Part shown: one piece after another, positions 1 to 10,009 of the stretch
Position numbering within the stretch: the stretch's first letter is position 1
Layout: each line of letters starts with the position of its first letter
Assembly: GCA_019787685.1 (NCBI GenBank)
Contig: JAHNUO010000113.1
Span: 7,501-27,146 of the forward strand
Length of the DNA: 19,646 nucleotides
Source of the DNA: Chiua virens
Lineage: Eukaryota > Basidiomycota > Agaricomycetes > Boletales > Boletaceae
Direction of reading: 5' to 3'
The notes under the pieces: model-generated
Databases searched by the model: none
What the model saw: the letters and a program-made list of their open reading frames with translations, nothing else
What the model was told of the DNA's origin: nothing
Program-made: the position numbers and the translations under genes

Positions 1-20
1 CGTTACCAAACAATTATTCA
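1..20 (+). other. ITS1, 3' end only
   Basis: These are the last bases of internal transcribed spacer 1 before 5.8S. The same 20 bases occur just upstream of the second 5.8S gene (14156-14175), which shows that the window starts inside one rDNA unit. Confidence 0.85.
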
Positions 21-143
21 AACCCTAAGCGGGGGATCACTTGGCTCGTGGGTCGATGAAGAACGCAGCAAACTGCGTGCTGACATGTGAACTGCAGGAC
101 ACATGAACATCGACATTTTGAACGCATATTGCGGTCCATACTG
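21..143 (+). rRNA. 5.8S rRNA (short, dipteran 'mature 5.8S' form), copy 1
   Basis: This encodes the 5.8S component of the large ribosomal subunit. Conserved blocks are visible: GGATCACTTGGCTCG, GTCGATGAAGAACGCAGC, TGAACTGCAGGACACATGAA, CATCGACATTTTGAACGCA and ATTGCGGTCC. I set the ends by analogy with the 123-nt Drosophila molecule, and the length also comes to 123 nt. Instead of the compact terminal hairpin of an uninterrupted 5.8S, the 3' end (GGTCCATAC, 133-141) is complementary to GTATGGACC (165-173) across a long loop, so the molecule is probably split, with its 3' part released as 2S rRNA. Position 33 is G where nearly all eukaryotes have T (GCGGTGGATC), and the second copy shows the same. 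Exact ends are inferred within a few bases. Confidence 0.95.
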
Positions 144-163
144 ACTAGTTTCCTAACCGAAGC
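144..163 (+). other. Spacer between 5.8S and 2S (ITS2a)
   Basis: This 20-nt stretch lies between two segments that pair perfectly over 9 bp (133-141 with 165-173). In Drosophila the equivalent loop is longer than in other animals and is excised to leave separate 5.8S and 2S molecules. Excision here is inferred from the enlarged loop and is not shown by the sequence. Confidence 0.7.
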
Positions 164-193
164 TGTATGGACCACACATGGTTGAGGGTCGTT
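164..193 (+). rRNA. 2S rRNA, copy 1
   Basis: This is the 3' part of the 5.8S molecule, present as a separate 30-nt RNA in Drosophila and Sciara. It matches the Drosophila 2S sequence at about 24 of 30 positions as I recall it, including the core ATGGTTGAGGGT. Its 5' end pairs with the 3' end of 5.8S. Its 3' end (GTTGAGGGTCG) pairs with the 5' end of 28S (CGACCTCAAC, 741-750) with one bulged G, which is the expected 5.8S-28S contact helix. The limits come from the Drosophila alignment. Confidence 0.8.
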
Positions 194-740
194 AGTTTAT
201 GCTAACTGAATTGCTTTTCGCTAACGCGTCTAGCTACATCATGAGGCGTTGTCAGCCTTCAGTGCGCTGACATCCCTTGAATATACCTCTGGTACACAAT
301 CCTTGTATTGTGAAGTGCTCGTTTTTATCAAAGAAAACAGATAATTGGATCACGGTGTCTGAATGGAAACGTGTCGCCGCCACGCTTGTCCGTGTGCGTG
401 CGCTCGCCCCCATTGTGCGTGTGCAGAGAACATCTGAGTGAGACTAGTAATGAAATTGATATAAGCGTTTAAACGTAATAGTTTTCGCATTTGAATGCAC
501 AAAGAACGTCTCTCTATGCTCGGGTAATGCGTAAATTCTCTAATCATGTTGCAGTGTGCGGGTGTGTCGTACGGACCGGTGCAAGTGTGTGTGCCAGCGT
601 GTAAAGCATTCGTTTCGTCTCAGGTCACCACTGCGTAATGATTCAATTTGTCTAATGCGATAATTTTCTGCGATGGGAACTCTGCGTTGAAAGCACTTCA
701 AACCAAACAATACTTGTGAATTTGCAAACAACCTATAAAG
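194..740 (+). other. ITS2, copy 1
   Basis: This internal transcribed spacer separates 2S from 28S and is removed during rRNA processing. It spans about 547 bp and I recognise no gene in it. It is nearly identical to the second copy, with one base difference in a C-run near 410 (five C here, four in copy 2). A GT-rich stretch lies at 388-425 and another at 550-600. Apparent open frames here have no supporting features. Confidence 0.9.
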
Positions 741-1018
741 CGACCTCAACTCATGTGAGACTACTCCCTGAATTTAAGCATATTAATGAGGGAAGGAAAA
801 GAAATTAACCAAGATTCCTTTAGTAGCGGCGAGCGAAACAGGAAAAGCCCAGCACTAAGTCCTCCGGTCGTTCTGGCCGGTAGGAGATGCAGTGTATGGA
901 AAGTCTATTATCTTATGCGACGGTAGTACGTTCAAGTCCATCTTGAATGGGGCCATTTTACCCATAGAGGGTGCCAGGCCCGTACCAACTGCTACCAGTA
1001 TAAGAAGGCTATTCCAAA

Positions 1019-1053
<35 letters not shown>

Positions 1054-1086
1054 TGGTAAACTCCATCTAAGGCTAAATATAACCAC

Positions 1087-1145
<59 letters not shown>

Positions 1146-1508
1146 TAAATAGTACGTGAAACCGCTTAGGGGTTAAGCCCGATGAACCTGAATATCTGAA
1201 TTGCGAAATTCAGTGCTGTTTGGCGGTGCATTTAACCATGTGCCGTCGACAGTATGCACTTTTCGCATAGTAGGACATTGCGATCCATTCGTAGTTCTCT
1301 TTGAGACGGTTTATCATACGGCCTGTGTAGTCAGTTTAGCCTATCTGCGGCACTTGTGTCGTATGGTTAATGCTATTGCGGTGCCCGGTAAACAGCGGAT
1401 GGAGCTTAACAATCATGCCACCATGCAAATGTATCACGGCCGTAACGTATTTATATGTTGCGGTGCAGTGATCGCATGTATTTGATTAGCAATGCGATAG
1501 ATTTGGGA

Positions 1509-1549
<41 letters not shown>

Positions 1550-1750
1550 ACATGTGTGCGAGTCATTGGGTATTTCGTTGAAACCTAAAGGCGCAATTAA
1601 AATAACTATTTTATGGGATTACAAGCGATCTCCAATGATCGTTTCTCCATCCCGGGGCGTTCTATGTGAACATGGTTCAAGCAATTGGGCCCTCTGTTCG
1701 AGAGCGTACCTTGAGCATACATGCTGTGACCCGAAAGATGGTGAACTATA

Positions 1751-1790
<40 letters not shown>

Positions 1791-1831
1791 TGAAGCAGTT
1801 CTGACGTGCAAATCGATTGTCAGAATTGGGT

Positions 1832-1897
<66 letters not shown>

Positions 1898-1920
1898 TGC
1901 AATGATAAATCTAAATATAA

Positions 1921-1953
<33 letters not shown>

Positions 1954-2194
1954 GGGGCCGAAACGACCTCAACCTATTCTCAAACTTTAAATGGGTAAGA
2001 ACCTCATCTTTCTTGATCTGAAGATATCGAGGTTTAGATATATTGTGCCCAGTGGGCCACTTTTGGTAAGCAGAACTGGCGCTGTGGGATGAACCAAACG
2101 CGATGTTACGGCGCCTAAATTAATGACTCATATTGATACCATGAAAGGCGTTGGTTGCTTAAAACAGCAGGACGGTGGACATGGAAGTCGTAAT

Positions 2195-2232
<38 letters not shown>

Positions 2233-2515
2233 CTAGCCCTTAAAATGGATGGCGCTCAAGTCATATGCCTATACATCGCCGCTAGGACAATGAGATTTCA
2301 TCCTTGTGGTGCAAATCTGTCAAGTCCTAGTGAGTAGGAGGGTACAATGGTGTGCGCAGAAGTGTTTGGCGTGAGCCTGCATGGAGCCGCCATTGGCACA
2401 GATCTTGGTGGTAGTAGCAAATAATCGAATGAGATCTTGGAGGACTGAAGTGGAGAAGGGTTTCGTGTGAACAGTGGTTGATCACGAGTTAGTCGGTCCT
2501 AAGCTCTATGCGAAA

Positions 2516-2571
2516 GCTGTTTAATTTATGTTACAAAATTTTTGACTAAATTGTCGTACATAATTAATAAG
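2516..2571 (+). other. Candidate 28S hidden-break region (AU-rich D7a loop)
   Basis: Most insects cleave 28S in the middle into alpha and beta halves at an AU-rich loop of expansion segment D7a. This stretch lies between the conserved GGTCCTAAGCTC and GCGAAAGGGAATACGG blocks, is strongly AT-rich, and contains TAATTAATAA near its 3' side. The position matches the Drosophila gap. Cleavage itself is inferred. Copy 2 has the same region at about 16672-16726, with one fewer T in a T-run. Confidence 0.5.
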
Positions 2572-3187
2572 AGCGAAAGGGAATACGGTTCCAATTCCGT
2601 AACCTGTTGAGTATACGTTTGTTTATTAAAAATGGGTCTTATTACACTCATCCTGGCAACAGGAACAACCATAGAGAAGCCTTCGAGAGATACTGGAAGA
2701 GTTTTCTTTTCTGTTGAACAATCGTAAAACCATGGAAGTCTTTCACAGAGAGATATGGTTTATGGATTGGAAGAGCATGACATTTACTGTTGTGTCAGTA
2801 TTTTCTCCTTGGACCTTGAAAATCTATGGTGGGGCCACGCAAACTTCTCAACAGACCGTACCGATATCCGCAGCCGGTCTCCAAGGTGAAGAGTCTCTAG
2901 TCGATAGAATAATGTAGGTAAGGGAAGTCGGCAAATTAGATCCGTAACTTCGGGATAAGGATTGGCTCTGAAGATTGAGATAGTCGGGCTTGATGGGGAA
3001 ACAATTATAACGGTTAATGTGCTCGTTCTGGGTAAATAGTGTTGGTGCGCAAGTGCCGATGCGTTCCCCGGATAGTAGATTTCATAATCAAATTGTGGAA
3101 CTTTCTTGCTGTGCTGGTGGCGGCTTCGCGGCCGTTCATCGAAAACGATTATCAATAAACAATTAATTCAGAACTGGCACGGACCTG

Positions 3188-3229
<42 letters not shown>

Positions 3230-3240
3230 CTAACGGGTGT

Positions 3241-3295
<55 letters not shown>

Positions 3296-3296
3296 T

Positions 3297-3449
<153 letters not shown>

Positions 3450-4030
3450 TAATTAGTGGGGAAAGAAGACCCTATTGAGCTTGACTCTAGTCTGGCACTG
3501 TAAGGAGACATAAGGGGTGTAGCATAAGTGGGAGATATTCTTTCGGGTTTATCAACAATGAAATACCACTACCCTTATTGTTTCCTTACTTACTTGATGA
3601 GGTGGACGTGTATCATTTTACATAGCCATTATATGGATGCTCACTTGTGGGTGTTCTTATGGTATTTTGTGTTGATGCGAGTTTCTAGTTCCAAAATATC
3701 CAGAGTTTTGTTATACATACCAAACAAATTTCAATATGTGTGATCCTGTGCGTATTGGCCTAGTAGCTTCGGCGAACGGTCGGTTGTCGGGTATTGCATA
3801 GAAATTTGGTTTAACTCCGTGGCTTAGATATGATCCAAATCAAGGACACTGCCAGGTGGGGAGTTTGACTGGGGCGGTACATCTCTCAAATAATAACGGA
3901 GGTGTCCCAAGGCCAGCTCAGTGCGGACAGAAACCACACATAGAGCAAAAGGGCAAATGCTGGCTTGATCTCGGTATTCAGTACATACAGAGACAGCAAA
4001 AGCTCGGCCTATCGATCCTTTTGGTTTAAC

Positions 4031-4064
<34 letters not shown>

Positions 4065-4118
4065 TAGGGATAACTGGCTTGTGGCGGCCAAGCGTTCATA
4101 GCGACGTCGCTTTTTGAT

Positions 4119-4160
<42 letters not shown>

Positions 4161-4184
4161 CAAGCGTTGGATTGTTCACCCATG

Positions 4185-4237
<53 letters not shown>

Positions 4238-4351
4238 TCTGATGACATACGTTGTTCCAACAGCATTCCTGCGTAGTACGAGAGGAACCTTAGGTACGGA
4301 CCAATGGTTTAATACTTGTTCGAGCGAACAGTGGTATGACGCTACGTCCGT

Positions 4352-4382
<31 letters not shown>

Positions 4383-4686
4383 TCCGAGCTGGATAAGAAC
4401 AATAGTAAGGGGGTCACCGTGTCGCTTGGCAAATACCATTTGATAGTCATTCACTTGTGTTTGACGGAAAGTTATTATGCCTAATTGCCTTGTAACATAG
4501 CGAGAGCGGGAGGCGAAAGCACCTGTTCGACGAGCTAGTTGCATTCGGCTAAACATTAGGTTGTGGCGATGCTGGTACTCGAAATCAATTGTAAACGACT
4601 TTGGTAAACAGGCAGAGTGTTGTAAGTGGTAGAGCAGCCGTCATACTGCGATCCTCTGAAACTTAGCTCTCGCTTGCCGATTTGTA

Positions 4687-4958
4687 TCGGAATTGAGAAA
4701 TCATATTTCTATTATAATGTACTGGGCGTTTTGTTGTGGGCCGGGTGGGGCCGGGGACTTGTGTACTGAAATTGTTTGCTATATGTTTGGTTGATGGTTT
4801 TTGTGCGATGTTGTATATGTTTTGGTATATGTTTGGTTGATGGTTTGTGAGATGTTGTGGTCAACTGGATATTAAAGTATCCTATAATACAGCAATACTG
4901 CAATCGATCATTTGGTTATTCTTTATATCGTCGACAGTGGCCAGTCTGTTGGACATTT
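4687..4958 (+). other. IGS, proximal non-array part downstream of 28S
   Basis: This is the start of the spacer after 28S. It begins with a small inverted repeat (AGAAAT...ATTTCT, about 4697-4711) followed by AT-rich and then G-rich sequence. A 21-bp direct repeat starting TATATGTTTGG occurs at 4780-4800 and 4826-4846. The last 40 bases, including TCGTCGACAGTGG at 4928-4940, are a diverged version of the end of the 160-bp unit that follows, so the array probably extended a little further left. There is no gene. Confidence 0.75.
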
Positions 4959-4960
4959 CG

Positions 4961-6838
4961 GCGAGTATGAGTTTCAAAAAAAAATTCCAATCGTTATGTT
5001 TCCGATCGGCATACCATTTTCCCAGCTCGCATCAATCGTTTGACGATGAGTTGGGCAAAATTCAGACACAAATTTTTTCGTCGACCGTGCCGCCTGGTGG
5101 GCTCCTGGTGGCCGCCACGGCGAGCATGAGTTTCAAAAAAAAATTCCAATCGTTATGTTTCCGATCGGCATACCATTTTCCCAGCTCGCATCAATCGTTT
5201 GACGATGAGTTGGGCAAAATTCAGACACAAAAATTTTTTCGTCGACCGTGCCGCCTGGTGGGCTCCTGGTGGCCGCCACGGCGAGCATGAGTTTCAAAAA
5301 AAAATTCCAATCGTTATGTTTCCGATCGGCATACCATTTTCCCAGCTCGCATCAATCGTTTGACGATGAGTTGGGCAAAATTCAGACACAAAATTTTTTC
5401 GTCGACCGTGCCGCCTGGTGGGCTCCTGGTGGCCGCCACGGCGAGCATGAGTTTCAAAAAAAATTCCAATCGTTATGTTTCCGATCGGCATACCATTTTC
5501 CCAGCTCGCATCAATCGTTTGACGATGAGTTGGGCAAAATTCAGACACAAAATTTTTTCGTCGACCGTGCCGCCTGGTGGGCTCCTGGTGGCCGCCACGG
5601 CGAGCATGAGTTTCAAAAAAAAATTCCAATCGTTATGTTTCCGATCGGCATACCATTTTCCCAGCTCGCATCAATCGTTTGACGATGAGTTGGGCAAAAT
5701 TCAGACAAAAATTTTTTCGTCGACCGTGCCGCCTGGTGGGCTCCTGGTGGCCGCCACGGCGAGCATGAGTTTCAAAAAAAAATTCCAATCGTTATGTTTC
5801 CGATCGGCATACCATTTTCCCAGCTCGCATCAATCGTTTGACGATGAGTTGGGCAAAATTCAGACACAAAAATTTTTTCGTCGACCGTGCCGCCTGGTGG
5901 GCTCCTGGTGGCCGCCACGGCGAGCATGAGTTTCAAAAAAAAATTCCAATCGTTATGTTTCCGATCGGCATACCATTTTCCCAGCTCGCATCAATCGTTT
6001 GACGATGAGTTGGGCAAAATTCAGACACAAAAATTTTTTCGTCGACCGTGCCGCCTGGTGGGCTCCTGGTGGCCGCCACGGCGAGCATGAGTTTCAAAAA
6101 AAATTCCAATCGTTATGTTTCCGATCGGCATACCATTTTCCCAGCTCGCATCAATCGTTTGACGATGAGTTGGGCAAAATTCAGACACAAAATTTTTTCG
6201 TCGACCGTGCCGCCTGGTGGGCTCCTGGTGGCCGCCACGGCGAGCATGAGTTTCAAAAAAAAATTCCAATCGTTATGTTTCCGATCGGCATACCATTTTC
6301 CCAGCTCGCATCAATCGTTTGACGATGAGTTGGGCAAAATTCAGACACAAAAATTTTTTCGTCGACCGTGCCGCCTGGTGGGCTCCTGGTGGCCGCCACG
6401 GCGAGCATGAGTTTCAAAAAAAAATTCCAATCGTTATGTTTCCGATCGGCATACCATTTTCCCAGCTCGCATCAATCGTTTGACGATGAGTTGGGCAAAA
6501 TTCAGACACAAAAATTTTTTCGTCGACCGTGCCGCCTGGTGGGCTCCTGGTGGCCGCCACGGCGAGCATGAGTTTCAAAAAAAATTCCAATCGTTATGTT
6601 TCCGATCGGCATACCATTTTCCCAGCTCGCATCAATCGTTTGACGATGAGTTGGGCAAAATTCAGACACAAAAATTTTTTCGTCGACCGTGCCGCCTGGT
6701 GGGCTCCTGGTGGCCGCCACGGCGAGCATGAGTTTCAAAAAAAAATTCCAATCGTTATGTTTCCGATCGGCATACCATTTTCCCAGCTCGCATCAATCGT
6801 TTGACGATGAGTTGGGCAAAATTCAAGACACAAGATTT
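4961..6838 (+). repeat. IGS tandem array of about 12 copies of a 159-161 bp unit
   Basis: Units begin GCGAGCATGAGTTTC at 4961 (GCGAGTATGAG), 5120, 5281, 5441, 5600, 5759, 5920, 6081, 6240, 6401, 6562 and 6722. The copies are almost identical and differ mainly in the lengths of A-runs and T-runs, giving periods of 159, 160 or 161. Each unit contains an A-run, a T-run followed by CGTCGACCGTG with a SalI site, and a GC-rich end with the inverted repeat GTGGC-C-GCCAC. The last copy breaks down after about 6822 (TTCAAGACACAAG). Open frames across the array arise because a 159-bp period keeps frame, and they are not genes. Arrays at this position often act in Pol I termination or as spacer elements, but no function is shown here. 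Confidence 0.97.
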
Positions 6839-6903
6839 TTTTCGCTCGCATCAATCGTTTGACGATAGTTGGGCAAAATTCAAGACACAAGATTTTTTTT
6901 CGC
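6839..6903 (+). repeat. Truncated relic of the 160-bp unit
   Basis: This piece of about 60 bp (CTCGCATCAATCG, then GTTGGGCAAAATTC and AAGACACAAG plus a T-run) repeats the middle of the preceding unit and omits the SalI-containing GC-rich end. It carries the same extra A (TTCAAGACAC) as the end of copy 12, so it arose by local duplication of the array edge. Confidence 0.85.
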
Positions 6904-7203
6904 CAACCTGATGGCATCATACAAATTATACCACAGTGTAGGCACGGGGGGGTTGCGATTGATTGTAGGATTCGATTTATTCTACGAGCAAATTTTCCCA
7001 TAGTGGAGGTACAGGCGTGAATTTCAGTTTTTGGGGCCCTTTATTCTCTCTCTCACACCCTTGTTTAACCAGAAACGATTTTACACGTCCATTAGCACAT
7101 ATTTCCGTGCCCACGGACTTTTTTATCGTTCCAGTCACCTGGGTGCCCATGTCGTGTACCGGCCAAAGCTTCCAAATAATCGGACGTCCACAAAAAAACC
7201 AAG
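6904..7203. other. Unique IGS segment
   Basis: This is single-copy sequence within the window. I see no rRNA, tRNA, repeat or convincing coding region. A G-run occurs at about 6946-6952. Open frames that pass through it have no start context and no recognisable protein features. Confidence 0.6.
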
Positions 7204-7290
7204 TTTTTTTTTTTTTTGCCGGGATTCGAACCCGGGACCCACGGCTTGCGAGTCAAAGACGCTATGGTCATCGCCACCAAGCCGCACAGG
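7204..7290 (-). mobile_element. tRNA-derived SINE-like insertion, minus strand
   Basis: On the minus strand this reads as a degenerate tRNA-like head followed directly by a poly(A) tail, seen on the plus strand as 14 T at 7204-7217. The T-arm is perfect: CCGGG-TTCGAAT-CCCGG at 7235-7219, including a good Pol III B box. A weaker A-box-like TGGCGATGACC lies upstream at the right spacing for a tRNA. A 7-base loop CTCGCAA at the anticodon position would read CGC (Ala type), but the anticodon stem does not pair well, and the acceptor 3' strand is replaced by the A-tail. It is therefore not a functional tRNA gene. No target duplication was identified. It could also be a tRNA pseudogene that was retroposed. 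Confidence 0.65.
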
Positions 7291-7389
7291 CAGGAGCGTG
7301 CAAGAGAGCACTTAAACTGCGCATCGGAAGTATTGTACATGTATGTATATATCATCGCTGGCATTTGTCTTTTTATGCATCTAAATGAA

Positions 7390-7630
7390 TTATTACATTA
7401 ATATAGATTTTTAAAAAAATAAAAAAAAGATTTATTAAACAAAAAGAATGCGACACTATTGGAAATTGAACCCACGACCAGATGAAAGCAATTATATTTA
7501 GATTATGAAAAACACAATCTAAATAATATTTGTAAAAAAATCGACAAGGATAATGCACTATTAATAGTAATAATCGTATGATATATTAATTAAAAATAGA
7601 ATAAAAAGCTTTAGTGCCCACCCCTGTATG
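7390..7630. other. AT-rich IGS segment with a second B-box relic
   Basis: This is a strongly AT-rich stretch. At 7461-7485 the minus strand reads TGGTCGTGGGTTCAATTTCC, which resembles a decayed tRNA T-arm and B box (GGTTCAATCC with one inserted T). It is followed on that strand by T- and A-rich sequence, suggesting an old tRNA-derived retroposon. Support is weak. There is no other gene. Confidence 0.35.
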
Positions 7631-7634
7631 TATG

Positions 7635-7985
7635 CATTTGTATTTAGCCAGGTTTCAGTTTGATACATACCTCTGTAAGTATGCAATTTAAAAAGTTTAG
7701 CCGGGTTTCAAACACGCGCAGGCAGCATTGATAATGAATGCATGCCAACACACACACGCAATTGTACGGGTACACACACACACGTTCACGCAAGCGCACG
7801 CATTTATATTTAGCCAGGTTTCAGTTTGATACATACCTCTGTAAGTATGCAATTTAAAAAGTTTAGCCGGGTTTAAACAAGCGCAGGCAGCATTGATAAT
7901 GCATATCAATGGTATGACAGTGTATAACACAAACACACACGCGCAATTGTACGGGTACACACACACACGTTCACGCAAGCGCACG
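7635..7985 (+). repeat. Tandem duplication of a 166-185 bp segment
   Basis: Copy A (7635-7800) and copy B (7801-7985) share CATTTRTATTTAGCCAGG, GATACATACCTCTGTAAG, AGTTTAGCCGGGTTT, GCGCAGGCAGCATTGATAATG, CAATTGTACGGGTAC and GTTCACGCAAGCGCACGC. Copy B carries an extra stretch of about 20 bases around 7900-7925. Both copies end in CA-rich sequence, so the duplication grew together with the neighbouring microsatellite. Confidence 0.9.
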
Positions 7986-8008
7986 CGCACGCACACGCAC
8001 ACGCACAC

Positions 8009-8047
<39 letters not shown>

Positions 8048-8069
8048 ACACACACACACGCGCACACAC
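7979..8069 (+). repeat. CA/GC-CA microsatellite
   Basis: This is a simple repeat of AC dinucleotides interspersed with GCAC and ACGC variants, ending at CACACACATTC. Shorter AC runs at 7748-7760, 7773-7786 and 7927-7966 belong to the adjoining duplicated segment. The Cys/Val-rich frames on the minus strand are by-products of the repeat. Confidence 0.95.
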
Positions 8070-8172
8070 ATTCAATAATACAGCGGTGTTTTATATATGT
8101 TCACACTATTCCGAAGCAATATCGCAGTGTATTTAATATAATTTACAAAAACTCGCGATTTTATTAACATAA
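8070..8172. other. Short unique IGS link
   Basis: This is AT-rich single-copy sequence between the microsatellite and the next array. I see no gene or motif in it. Confidence 0.6.
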
Positions 8173-10009
8173 CATCGATCCGATAAAACGAATATGCATG
8201 GTGAATTTACCGTGCATATGTCGTCATTTGGATAGACGATCACCTGGACAATAATCAGAAAAAAGACTTATATGCATGGCGCATTTACCGTGCATATGAC
8301 TTCAGTTGGATAGACGACCACTTGGACATCGATCAGATAAAACGAATATGCAAGGTGAATTTACCGTACATATGACTTCAGTTGGATAGCCGACCACTTG
8401 GACATCGATCAGATAAAACGAATATGCATGGTGAATTTACCGTGCATATGACTTCATTGGATAGACGACCACTTGGACATCGATCAGATAAAACGAATAT
8501 GCATGGTGAATTTACCGTGCATATGACTTCATTGGATAGACGACCACTTGGACATCGATCAGATAAAACGAATATGCAAGGTGAATTTACCGTGCATATG
8601 ACTTCAGTTGGATAGCCGACCACTTGGACATCGATCAGATAAAACGAATATGCATGGTGAATTTACCGTGCATATGACTTCAATTGGATAGACGACCACT
8701 TGGACATCGATCAGATAAAACGAATATGCATGGTGAATTTACCGTGCATATGACTTCATTGGATAGACGACCACTTGGACATCGATCAGATAAAACGAAT
8801 ATGCAAGGTGAATTTACCGTGCATATGACTTCATTGGATAGACGACCACTTGGACATCGATCGATAAAACGAATATGCAAGGTGAATTTACCGTGCATAT
8901 GACTTCAGTTGGATAGCCGACCCCTGGACATCGATCAGATAAAACGAATATGCAAGGTGAATTTACCGTGCATATGACTTCAGTTGGATAGCCGACCACT
9001 TGGACATCGATCAGATAAAACGAATATGCAAGGTGAATTTACCGTGCATATGACTTCAGTTGGATAGCCGACCACTTGGACATCGATCGATAAAACGAAT
9101 ATGCAAGGTGAATTTACCGTGCATATGACTTCAGTTGGATAGCCGACCACTTGGACATCGATCAGATAAAACGAATATGCAAGGTGAATTTACCGTGCAT
9201 ATGACTTCAGTTGGATAGCCGACCACTTGGACATCGATCGATAAAACGAATATGCAAGGTGAATTTACCGTGCATATGACTTCAGTTGGATAGCCGACCA
9301 CTGGACATCGATCCGATAAAACGAATATGCAAGGTGAATTTACCGTGCATATGACTTCAGTTGGATAGCCGACCACTGGACATCGATCAGATAAAACGAA
9401 TATGCAAGGTGAATTTACCGTGCATATGACTTCAGTTGGATAGCCGACCACTTGGACATCGATCCGATAAAACGAATATGCAAGGTGAATTTACCGTGCA
9501 TATGACTTCAGTTGGATAGCCGACCACTTGGACATCGATCGATAAAACGAATATGCAAGGTGAATTTACCGTGCATATGACTTCAGTTGGATAGCCGACC
9601 ACTTGGACATCGATCCGATAAAACGAATATGCAAGGTGAATTTACCGTGCATATGACTTCAGTTGGATAGCCGACCACTGGACATCGATCAGATAAAACG
9701 AATATGCAAGGTGAATTTACCGTGCATATGACTTCAGTTGGATAGCCGACCACTTGGACATCGATCGATAAAACGAATATGCAAGGTGAATTTACCGTGC
9801 ATATGACTTCAGTTGGATAGCCGACCACTGGACATCGATCAGATAAAACGAATATGCAAGGTGAATTTACCGTGCATATGACTTCAGTTGGATAGCCGAC
9901 CACCTGGACATCGATCGATAAAACGAATATGCAAGGTGAATTTACCGTGCATATGACTTCAGTTGGATAGTCGATCCGAAAAAACGAATATGCAAGGTGA
10001 ATTTACCGT
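8173..10009 (+). repeat. IGS tandem array of about 25 copies of a 74-80 bp unit with an internal hairpin
   Basis: The unit runs CATCGATCAGATAAAACG, AATATGCAAGGTGAATTT, ACCGTGCATATGACTTC, AGTTGGATAGCCGACC, ACTTGGA. I count 25 cores (ACCGTGCATATG or variant) at spacings of 75-76 bp, except about 80 bp for the first step and slightly shorter steps near the right end. The left third mostly has GCATGGT and TAGACGACC, while the right two thirds have GCAAGGT and TAGCCGACC. Length variants come from CGATCAGATA, CGATCGATA and CGATCCGATA, and from ACTTGG or ACTGG. The first two units and the last are more diverged, as expected at array edges. Each unit has an inverted repeat ATATGCAWGGT / ACCGTGCATAT around GAATTT. 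The position directly upstream of the promoter fits a spacer enhancer array. That role is inferred. Confidence 0.97.

Noticed and set aside
1201..1793. Open frames inside 28S, repeated in copy 2 at 15355-15947
   Set aside because: They lie wholly within conserved 28S domains. Their presence in both copies reflects rRNA conservation, not coding.
4847..6804. Long open frames with repeated peptide motifs across the 160-bp array
   Set aside because: They arise because some unit periods are 159 bp (a multiple of three) and the unit lacks stops in several frames. Frames switch when the period is 160 or 161, and both strands are open. This is spacer DNA, not a repeat protein.
7218..7290. Functional tRNA-Ala gene on the minus strand
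   Set aside because: The T-arm is good, but the anticodon stem is mostly unpaired and the acceptor 3' strand is replaced by a poly(A) tract. It fits a retroposed tRNA-derived element better.
7697..8071. Cys/Val-rich open frame on the minus strand
   Set aside because: It is a translation of the CA microsatellite and its duplicated flank.
8378..9903. Open frames on both strands through the 75-76 bp array
   Set aside because: Where the period is 75 bp the frame is kept, giving apparent repeat proteins on both strands at once. Neighbouring units of 74 or 76 bp break them. There is no start context or recognisable domain.
8173..10009. CRISPR-like array of short repeats
   Set aside because: The whole unit is repeated with no unique spacers, and the context is eukaryotic rDNA.
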